Part shown: in pieces, positions 56,771 through 64,000 of the stretch
Layout: the number at the start of each line of letters is the position of its first letter
Numbering within the stretch: position 1 is the first letter of the stretch
Origin: Saprospiraceae bacterium
GTDB taxonomy: Bacteria; Bacteroidota; Bacteroidia; Chitinophagales; Saprospiraceae
Assembly: GCA_016710115.1 (NCBI GenBank)
Contig: JADJLN010000017.1
Span: 333,236 to 397,235 of the forward strand
Length of the DNA stretch: 64,000 nucleotides
Direction of reading: 5' to 3'
Notes under the pieces: model-generated
Databases searched by the model: none
What the model was told of the DNA's origin: nothing
The model's input: the letters and a program-made list of their open reading frames with translations, nothing else
Translations under genes and position numbers: made by a program

Positions 56771-57259
56771 ATGAAGAAATTCATCCTGCCGGTCATGGCC
56801 ATGGTATTTACCCTCGCAACGGCCACGGCCCAAGATGCTCTCCCCAATATCACCCTCAAAACCCTGGCCGGACAGCCGGTGAACATCCAGGATTATTCCG
56901 TAGCAGGAAAAACAACCATCATCAGCTTTTGGGCGACCTGGTGTACGCCCTGCAAAAAAGAGCTGGATGCCATTTCCAAAAAATACGACCAATGGACAGC
57001 CGACTATAATGTCGAACTGGTTGCCGTAACGATTGATGACCAACGTGCTCTTCCACGGGTCAAGCCGATGGTCAACGAAAAGCGCTGGACATACACCGTA
57101 CTTTCTGATGTCAAGCAGGACTTTCAACATGCCATGAATGTCCAGTCCATTCCGCATACCTTCATCGTCAAGGATGGGAAGATCGTTTACAGTCACAACG
57201 GCTATCTTCCTGGTGATGAAAACGAGCTCGAAGCAAAACTGAAGGAGTTGAAGGGGTAA
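56771..57259 (+). CDS. TlpA-like thioredoxin-fold protein, secreted
   Basis: The 162-residue protein has a signal peptide (ending near ATAQD) and a thioredoxin fold with the active site WATWCTPCKKEL and the cis-Pro region SIPHTFIVKDG. It is a membrane-outside thiol reductase or oxidase of the TlpA/ResA kind. It is transcribed away from the DUF6029-Omp28 genes, whose products have Cys pairs, so it could maintain their thiols. That link is inference. Confidence 0.88.
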   Translation: MKKFILPVMAMVFTLATATAQDALPNITLKTLAGQPVNIQDYSVAGKTTIISFWATWCTPCKKELDAISKKYDQWTADYNVELVAVTIDDQRALPRVKPMVNEKRWTYTVLSDVKQDFQHAMNVQSIPHTFIVKDGKIVYSHNGYLPGDENELEAKLKELKG

Positions 57260-57281
57260 TCCCCCGAAACGATCACGATTC

Positions 57282-57324
57282 GATCCCCCTCTGTGCCCGC
57301 GTTCTGGCCGTGCAGAGGGGGATC
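57282..57324 (+). terminator. Rho-independent terminator
   Basis: GATCCCCCTCTG (57282-57293) pairs perfectly with CAGAGGGGGATC (57313-57324), followed by TTCTTTT. It lies 22 bp after the thioredoxin-like gene and just before the ligA promoter. Confidence 0.85.
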
Positions 57325-57328
57325 TTCT

Positions 57329-57359
57329 TTTGAGGTTCCTCCAAACCCGTGTATTTTCG
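57329..57359 (+). promoter_or_regulatory. Promoter for ligA
   Basis: TTTG at 57329-57332 and TATTTTCG at 57352-57359 are 19 bases apart, one mismatch from the Bacteroidota consensus. The ligA ATG follows 5 bases later, so the leader is very short or absent. Confidence 0.5.
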
Positions 57360-57364
57360 CATTC

Positions 57365-59483
57365 ATGTATTCCGCAGCGGACCAGAAACAACTCGATCTC
57401 CTCAGCAGGAACCTGCTGCTCGCCCCTGACCCGTCCAACCCGAAGGACGGGTTGGTGATGGCACACCAACTCGGTGATGTTATCCGATTTCATGAATATC
57501 GGTACTACGTCCTTCACGATCCGGTCATCAGCGATTTTGAATTTGATCAGCTGTATAAGAAACTGGTCGCTCTGGAGTCGGCTTTCCCCACATGTCGCCT
57601 GGATGACTCGCCCACGTCCCGAGTTTCTTCTGATCTGACGGATGAGCTGCCGGAAGTGCACCATCTGACACCGATGCTTTCTCTGGACAATTCGTACAAT
57701 GAGGAGGATCTGGTTGATTTTGACAAACAGATCCGGAAGCTGCTCGTTTGGGATGATGAACCTATCGCCTACGCCGTCGAACCCAAATATGATGGTGGTA
57801 CGATTACCCTGGTCTATGAAGATGACCGCCTGGTCAGGGCGGCTACCCGGGGTGATGGGGTGAAGGGCGAAGAGATCACGGCCAATGCCCGCACCATTCG
57901 TTCCATTCCCTTGCGTGCACATTTTTCTGCTCTGGGCATTTATCGCGCAGAACTGCGTGGTGAAGCCATTATCCGCAAGGATGCTTTTGCCCGAATCAAT
58001 GCCCGCAGAGAAGAGGAAGACCTCCCCCTGTTTGCCAACCCGAGAAATGCCGCTACCGGAGGATTGCGGATGAAAGACCCGCGTGAAGCCGCCGAACGAG
58101 GACTGGATGTGTTTGTCTACCAGCTCGGCTTTGCTGAAAATGAAAAGGGTGAAGATGTGCTCTCGCAATTTGCCACCCATCAGCAATCCCTGGATGCACT
58201 CGCGGCAATGGGATTCAAGGTCCCTGACGAGGAACGGACCGTTTGTCCGGACATCCAGGGGGTCGTTTCTTTTTGTACAGAATGGGCAGATCGACGAGAT
58301 CAATATGCCTATGAAATCGATGGCATGGTGGTCAAGGTCAATCGGCGTGACCTCCAGGAGCGTTGCGGGTATACCAGTCATCATCCCCGCTGGGCCATTG
58401 CGTTCAAGTTCAAGGCACGCCAGGCCACCAGCCGACTGATTGAGGTCGACTACCAGGTCGGGAAGATCGGTTCCATTACCCCTGTTGCGAAGATCGAACC
58501 GGTGCAGTTGGCCGGTGTTACAGTCAGTTCGATCTCCTTGCACAATGAAGACTTTATTACGAGCAAGGATATTCGTCTGGGCGATATCGTTCTGGTGGAA
58601 CGCGCAGGTGACGTGATCCCCTATATTGTGAAGCCACTGGCTGACCTCCGGGATGGATCAGAACGTCCGATCCGGTTTCCGACCCACTGTCCGGTATGTG
58701 CCACCCCGCTGCTTCGTGAACCGGATGAAGCCGCCTGGCGATGTGTCAATGCAGAATGTGAAGCGCAGATCAAACAGCGCATGATCTTCCATGTGTCCAA
58801 GGATGCGATGGATATCGATGGCCTTGGTCGCTCTCAGGTGGAGCGGTTTTATGACCTGGGAATGGTGAAACACATCGCTGATCTCTACAAACTGGATTTC
58901 GACCGCATTGCCACCCTGGACGGTTTTGGTCAGAAATCGGCCGACAATCTGAAAAAGGCAATTGAAAAAGCCAAAGCCAACCCCATTCATCGACTGTTGC
59001 ACAGCTTGAGCATTCATCATCTGGGGAAAAAGCATCGCGGTTGCTCGCAGGAGAAGTCAACCACGTGCTTGATTTGCAAGATTGGATAGAAGATCGGTAT
59101 CTGGCCATCAAGGATATTGGCCCGATCGTGGCGCGCAATGTGATGGCGTTTTTCAGTCAGAAGGAAAATATCGCCCTGTTGCAGGAAATGGAAGCATTGG
59201 GTGTCAATCTCACACAGACTGATGAGGATCGGCCACGCGTTGTAGACGGGGATGCCCCGTTTTGCCGGAAAACGATTCTCTTCACAGGTACGTTAGAACA
59301 GATGGGTCGGAAAGAGCCCGGGATACGGCCGAACGTGCAGGAGCCAAACTGATCTCAGCTGTTTCCGGAAATCTGGATATTCTTGTCGTCGGCGCAAAGG
59401 CCGGCAGTAAACTGACCAAAGCACAACAACTCGGGACGGTGACCATCATGACCGAGCAAGAATTTATAACTACACTATCATGA
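57365..59483 (+). CDS. ligA: NAD-dependent DNA ligase, two frameshifts
   Basis: The product of about 706 residues has the Ia domain (SDFEFDQLYKKLVALE), the adenylation domain with the nucleotidyl-Lys motif AVEPKYDGGT, an OB fold, a four-Cys zinc finger (CPVC and CVNAEC), helix-hairpin-helix repeats (TLDGFGQKSADNL) and a BRCT domain at the end (FTGTLEQMGRKE). Frames break at an A run (59027-59031) and near 59314-59319; adding one base at each restores the family sequence. LigA is essential, so errors are the likely cause. Its stop overlaps the next start (ATGA). Confidence 0.92.
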
Positions 59484-60831
59484 TCCAACGATTACTGACT
59501 GCCTTCGTGGCTCTTTTTCTCCTGGCAAATGCATCGGCCGGAACGATCACCGTGACAGCAGAGGTTGCCTGCCCGGATGCCTCCTCGGTCTATCTGTACA
59601 GGCTGGGCGGACTCCACTTCGAACCGGTCATGATGGCCCAGGTGGTTGAAGGTCGAGCCACCTTCACCATCCCCGAACAGGACTGGCAGTTCTTCTATCT
59701 CGGATTTACAGATGCCGATGTATTACCTATTATCCTGGGAAAGGAATCCGGTGTGGTGATCACAGTCGACTGTACGAAAATGAATGCATCCACATTCGCG
59801 TCTTCTCCGATCAATGAGGAATACCAGGAATTGAAAGGGAAAATGAACGGGTTGAAAAACCGAGGCAGCCAGGTTTCCCGGAAATATGGCAATCAATTGC
59901 AAAGTGGAGATGTACCCTGGAATTCTCAGAAGAGATGACCAAAATTGACCGGCTGAAACTCCAGATGCTCGAAGAATACCAGCGGTCAAATCCCTTTTTC
60001 GCCCGGATATTGGAGTTGAATACCTATCTGAGCTATCACATTCAGGCGACAGATTATCCCAGCGAACTGGAGTTCTTTGCGAATGAATATTTTCGTTTTG
60101 TTGATTTTGAGAAAAACAATTACAACTACCAGCCCTGGGTGTATGAAGCCTTCAAGGGGTATGCAAATACCCTGGCTGGCACCAAAATGCCCGCAGAAAA
60201 ACTGCAGGAATATATCGGGAAAACACTGGCCCGGGTTCCCACTCATCAGCAAACCTATCAATTGGCGTTAAGCGGCATTCTCCGTGGCATAGAAAAGGCA
60301 AACCCTTCTGCTTTCGCCTATTATGCCGGAATATATATCGACAAATACAAGGAGACGCATCCCGAACCTGTCTTGGCACTGGAGCGTCAGTTGGATCTGA
60401 TCTCCCGCTTTGTCCAGGGTGGTGTGGCCCCCAATTTTACACAGAATGACCCGCAGGGCAATCCGGTGAGTCTGACTGATTTCCGGGGGAAGGTGCTGCT
60501 GGTGGATTTCTGGGCGAGCTGGTGCGGTCCCTGCAGAAAGGAGAACCCCAATGTGGTCAGACTGTACCAACAGTATAAGGACCAGGGATTCGAAATCCTG
60601 GGAGTGAGTCTTGACAGCAAACAGGATCGATGGCTGGATGCCATTGCTAAGGACGGGCTGACCTGGACCCATGTCAGCGATCTGAAGGGGTGGTCAAATG
60701 AGGTTGCGGGCATGTACTCTGTGACTTCCATTCCTCATACAGTCCTGTTGGATGCCGAGGGAAAAATCCTGGGCCGAAACCTGAGAGGAAATGCGCTGGA
60801 GCAGAAACTGGCTGAAGTTTTTGGGAAATGA
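59480..60831 (+). CDS. TlpA-like protein with DUF4369-type N-terminal domain, one frameshift
   Basis: A signal peptide (MIQRLLTAFVALFLLANASA) precedes a beta-rich domain of the DUF4369 kind, a helical middle, and a thioredoxin domain with WASWCGPCRKEN and SIPHTVLLDAEG. The frame breaks at about 59919-59920 (GG, one G missing); the joined sequence reads WEFSEEMTKIDRLK and gives about 450 residues. Such proteins are common extracytoplasmic thiol-disulfide proteins in Bacteroidota. The link with ligA, by a 4-bp overlap, is probably only of position. Confidence 0.82.
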
Positions 60832-60934
60832 CGGAGAAGGTTTTGACCTTTGGTCGCAACAAGGCGAGGACATCTCTCGTTTCACCGGGGATTGTCTTCT
60901 TCATCGAATGAGAAGCCCGCAATCGAACGGATTT

Positions 60935-61722
60935 ATGACGACGTACAAGAATGATGTAGAAGCTGTGGATGCGCTGGCGCAGTCCTATCGTGATCTGAAG
61001 GCCGAGATCGGCAAGGTCATTATCGGTCAGGAAGAAGTGGTCCGCGCGGTGATCATCTCCCTGTTCAGCAACGGACACAGTCTGCTGGTGGGTGTTCGGG
61101 GTAGTAGCCAAAACACTGTTGGTCCTCACGATTGCCGAAGGTGTTGGAACTGGATTTCAAACGGATCCAGTTTACACCTGACCTGATGCCATCAGATAAT
61201 ACCGGTACCAAAGTACTGGATGACAATCGTCGAACAGGAAGGAACATATCCATTGCCAGAAGCGCAATTGGACCGTTTCATGTTCAACATTCCTCTGGAT
61301 TATCCGTCTTATGCAGAAGAGCTGGAGGTTGTTCGTCAGACGACAACAACGACTGTAGCCGATCTGAAACATATCGTCACCGGAAAGCAGATTCTGGAGT
61401 TTCAACAGTTGATCCGGAAAATCCCTGTGTCTGACAATGTGTTAGAGTATGCAGTAGGCATGGCGACCAAGACCCGCCCGAATACCGAGCGGGCCACTCA
61501 GATGGTCAATGAATATATTTCCTGGGGTGCTGGACCACGTGCTTCTCAATATCTTGTATTAGGGGCAAAATGTCATGCAGCCATTCATGGTAAATACAAC
61601 CGGATATCGAAGATGTCCTGTTCCATATCGCTCCTACGTCCTTCCGTCACCGGATCGTCCGGAACTTCAAAGCGGAGGCGGAAGGGTTCAATGAGGAGAA
61701 AGTGATTGAGTTTATTCTAGTA
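60935..61722 (+). pseudogene. MoxR-type AAA ATPase, disrupted
   Basis: Fragments in three frames line up with MoxR ATPases: EIGKVIIGQEEVVRA and GHSLLVGV, then KTLLVLTIAEVLELDFKRI, FTPDLMPSDNTGT, QEGTYPLPEAQLDRFMFN (sensor 1 region) and the C-terminal helical part. About 55-60 residues including Walker B are missing between the TGT and QEGTYP segments, and several indels lie in the first 200 bp and in the last 150. It is either a decayed gene or low-quality sequence. Intact MoxR proteins act as chaperone-like ATPases. Confidence 0.7.
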
Positions 61723-61760
61723 GACTCGATGTTTTATATGAAGGAATTATTCCTTCCAAT

Positions 61761-61791
61761 AAAAAACCCTGCACGATGTGCGGGGTTTTTT
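61761..61791. terminator. Bidirectional rho-independent terminator
   Basis: AAAAAACCC-T-GCAC pairs with GTGC-G-GGGTTTTTT around GAT. It carries an A-tract on one side and a T-tract on the other. It ends the moxR remnant and faces the transposase remnant on the other strand. Confidence 0.85.
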
Positions 61792-61805
61792 GTTATATTT
61801 TTTGT

Positions 61806-62192
61806 CTATTCCCGAATAAATTCGAATACCTGCTTTCGATCCAGGTCAACACGCTGCTCCTTTAGCATATGCATATACTCATCTTCAAATCGCTTGTTTG
61901 CGTAGTGGGTTTCTTTGATTTTAATATAGGTACAAACACGATGAACCTGGGACCGGCTGTTTGAAATACAGCATATCCATTTGCCAATGAAATGATCTCG
62001 GAAGAGTAATTCTGGTCTCGGATAAATTGTGTGGTTGATTTTTTTTTTTACCCTCGCAACCAGGTCCGAGACAGAATCATGGAAGAAATCCGATAAAGAT
62101 GTGATTATGATCCGGCATTCCAATTGGTGCCAGCAATTTATGTCCGCGATTTTGAATAATGCCGGTAGTATACTTGTATAAATCATCTCCAT
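61806..62192 (-). mobile_element. Remnant of an IS200-like (REP-associated) transposase
   Basis: The last 60 residues (SRSQVHRVCTYIKIKETHY and FEDEYMHMLKEQRVDLD) match the C-terminal end of IS200-like Y1 transposases as I remember them, with the catalytic Tyr in CTYIK preserved. The middle includes SVSDLVARVKKKINHTI, also family-like. The HUH metal-binding motif expected near the start reads WHQLECR instead, and the N-terminus is missing. I therefore take it as a dead copy. Confidence 0.6.
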
Positions 62193-62419
62193 TCTGGTTT
62201 AATCATGGCTCACGGAATTTGACCGCACGATACAATGTACGATAGATTTATAGAAAGGAGTCATTGTCTATGGTTAAATTTCTATAAAAATAAACCATCA
62301 TATTGGTAACAATTGATTGAATAGCCCATTTATTCCTACAATTACAGGACATGAAAGCTCAAGTTGCGAATTGATCATCCATTTGGGCACAATTTTTCAC
62401 TAGATTATATGATTATAAG

Positions 62420-62790
62420 TCCATTTAGATGATAACCATGGTTATCGATGGTGTGTCATTGGAGATCCTTAACCCATTGGATAACATGCCTCACAATTTT
62501 GTGTTAAGTCATATGCCCATTGGGTAATTGTTTGGGACTTCGCCGGGGTCTGTTGCGGCTCTATTTTTCAACAGGTGCGGGGCACGCCGAGTCCTTAGGT
62601 ATTGCCGTGGTTATCAATAATTACATGTGATAGAGTCATGTGTCCCATTGGAATAACATGCCTCACACTAATTATGATGAATTTCACCCTATCTTTCAAT
62701 GATTATTTGGGAATCCGCTGGGTCCTGATTGCGGTACATCTAACTCCAACAGGTGTGGGAGCACGCCTGGGTCCATTGGAGAATAAGCCA
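62420..62790. repeat. Two diverged direct repeats of about 180 bp
   Basis: Each unit includes CATTGGA-TAACATGCCTCAC (near 62472 and 62646), a TTGGGA-TC-GC-GGGTC segment (near 62531 and 62707) and CAACAGGTG-GGG-GCACGCC (near 62569 and 62747). No gene is supported in 62193-63143. It may be the decayed flank of the transposon remnant. Confidence 0.55.
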
Positions 62791-63143
62791 CCTTCAATAG
62801 AACGAACCAAGTCGACATTGTGACCTCCGGAGAGGTCACAAATCTGCCGAATGATCCTATGCAAGAAAATCGACTCCGGAGGATCACGCATATATCCAAG
62901 AAGCAGGTGTTTCATACCAGTAGAATAGCACACCAAAGTATGCTCCCTTGGATCGTAGGCGCTATTCATATACACAATTCCAGCCCAGATTTTTAAAAAG
63001 CCCTTTGAGTCGTTATGTATCACATTTGTAATCAACACAAATGAGTCGAGGCGAGGACTTCCTGTCATTCTCGGTGCTGCATGCATCCATCGATTACGGA
63101 GAAATCCCGAATATCACTTATCTTGCCTTGTTCATTCCTCCCG

Positions 63144-64000
63144 CATGCCCCCTTCCCCAACAACATATCTCGCCCGGTTTCGAGAAAGAAGTCCTCGCCA
63201 AACTGAACCCTGACCAGCGACAGGCTGTTTACCCGATCAAAGGGCCAGTCATGGCGATCGCCACCGGGGACGGGGAAGACCCAGCTGCTGGCTGCCCGTA
63301 TGGAAATAATCCTGCGAGACTCACGGATACGGATCCGCGGGAGATCCTCTGTCCGGCCTATACTGAGGCGGGCGCATTGGCGATGCGAAAACGCCTGATC
63401 GAATTTATCGGACCAGAGAGTGCTTAGTACCCGTCTACATACTTTTCATGGTTTTGCAATGGTCATCCGAGAAAAGCCTACCCGCTTTGGTGGCTACCGG
63501 GAGCCTTCAGCCACTCACCGATCTGGAGTGCAGAGAGATCCCCAAGCAGCTGATCGATGCCCCGCCGGCCCAGCATCCCGTTACGCGATTGCGAGGAGAA
63601 TACTATTATGATGTGCCTCGTCTGTCCCGCTTGTTCCAGCACCACGAAACTGGAAGGCCTGTCACCGGAACAGATCATGCAGCGATCGACCTGTATCTGG
63701 AGGAATTGCAACCGGGAGGCCCTATTTTTACAAGCGCAAGACAAGCAGTTTGAAGCCGGTGATCCAAGGAATCAGCCATCGAGACGAAACCAAACGGGAT
63801 GGAGGACACCCTTGGCTGCCGGTTGTTGCCCGACTTCCAGTCGCGTCTGAAAATGAAAAAGGGCGGTAATGTGATTTTCTCAGAGATGTTGCGTTGGGAG
63901 GTGCGCTTACGATGCATTGCCCCGGATGCCGACCTTCTCCGGACCTATCAGGAAAGATTCCTTTACATTCTGGTGGATGAATACCGAGGATACCTCCGGA
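63144..64000 (+). pseudogene. UvrD/PcrA-like helicase, broken and cut by the window end
   Basis: Pieces in several frames match superfamily I helicases: PPSPTTYLARF with FEKEVLAKLNPDQRQAV and GPVMAIA, then a Walker A that reads correctly (GPGTGKT) only if two G are added near 63262. AYTEAGALAMRKRLIEF, HPVTRLRGEYYYDVPRL and LLRTYQERFLYILVDEYRG (Walker B region) follow. There are at least six indels in 850 bp. The 3' part lies outside the window. Confidence 0.6.

Noticed and set aside
56684..58543. Minus-strand open frame of 619 codons opposite the thioredoxin-like gene and ligA
   Set aside because: It lies antisense to two well-supported genes and spans their terminator and promoter; the peptide has no family features. 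Long antisense frames are common at this base composition.
62703..63086. Minus-strand frame of 127 codons as a gene
   Set aside because: It runs over the diverged direct repeats with unusual composition and no motif; probably decayed sequence.

Overview
The window looks like a chromosomal contig from a Bacteroidota bacterium, probably of the Saprospiria/Chitinophagia kind; no 16S gene is present to confirm this. The evidence is a flexirubin-type pigment cluster, Omp28-like, DUF6029 and DUF5686 surface proteins, near-absence of Shine-Dalgarno sites, and several -7 elements of the Bacteroidota form TAnnTTTG.

Region 1 (about 0.8-41.5 kb, + strand) is one very large aryl-polyene/dialkylresorcinol (flexirubin-type) cluster. 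A tyrosine ammonia-lyase would supply a p-coumarate-like starter. Two adenylating enzymes, four acyl carrier proteins and a dedicated AcpS-type phosphopantetheinyl transferase activate and carry acyl groups. Ketosynthases, two cysteine-less chain-length-factor-like partners, a ketoreductase and two hot-dog dehydratases build the polyene. DarA and DarB would make the dialkylresorcinol. A methyltransferase, a flavin halogenase/monooxygenase-like enzyme and two other flavoproteins could tailor it. An LpxL-like acyltransferase, an MMPL-PlsC-methyltransferase fusion, a C45 autoproteolytic acyltransferase-like protein and a BtrH-like protein are candidates for ester formation. An ABC exporter, the MMPL domain, a DUF5686 barrel and small secreted proteins point to transport to the outer membrane. 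Most genes overlap by a few bases or lie within 25 bp. Two ACP-KS-CLF cassettes sit side by side, separated by one minus-strand gene. A sulfotransferase closes the run.

Region 2 (41.5-44.3 kb, - strand) is a CrtI-type carotenoid desaturase translationally coupled to a condensation-domain-like acyltransferase.

Region 3 (44.4-60.8 kb) is mostly housekeeping: rny, zapA with a coiled-coil partner, pheT, a SulP transporter with a carbonic anhydrase, tandem Omp28-like lipoproteins with a DUF6029 barrel, a thioredoxin-like protein, ligA and a larger TlpA-like protein. Its gaps hold nested inverted repeats, perfect palindromes, heptanucleotide arrays and a potential G-quadruplex.

Region 4 (60.9-64.0 kb) is badly broken: a MoxR ATPase, a remnant of an IS200-like transposase, a degenerate direct repeat and a UvrD-like helicase running off the end.

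About 16 genes upstream of 60.9 kb are split by single-base indels, mostly in homopolymers, including essential pheT and ligA. I read these as sequencing or assembly errors and annotate the genes as whole, marking each break.
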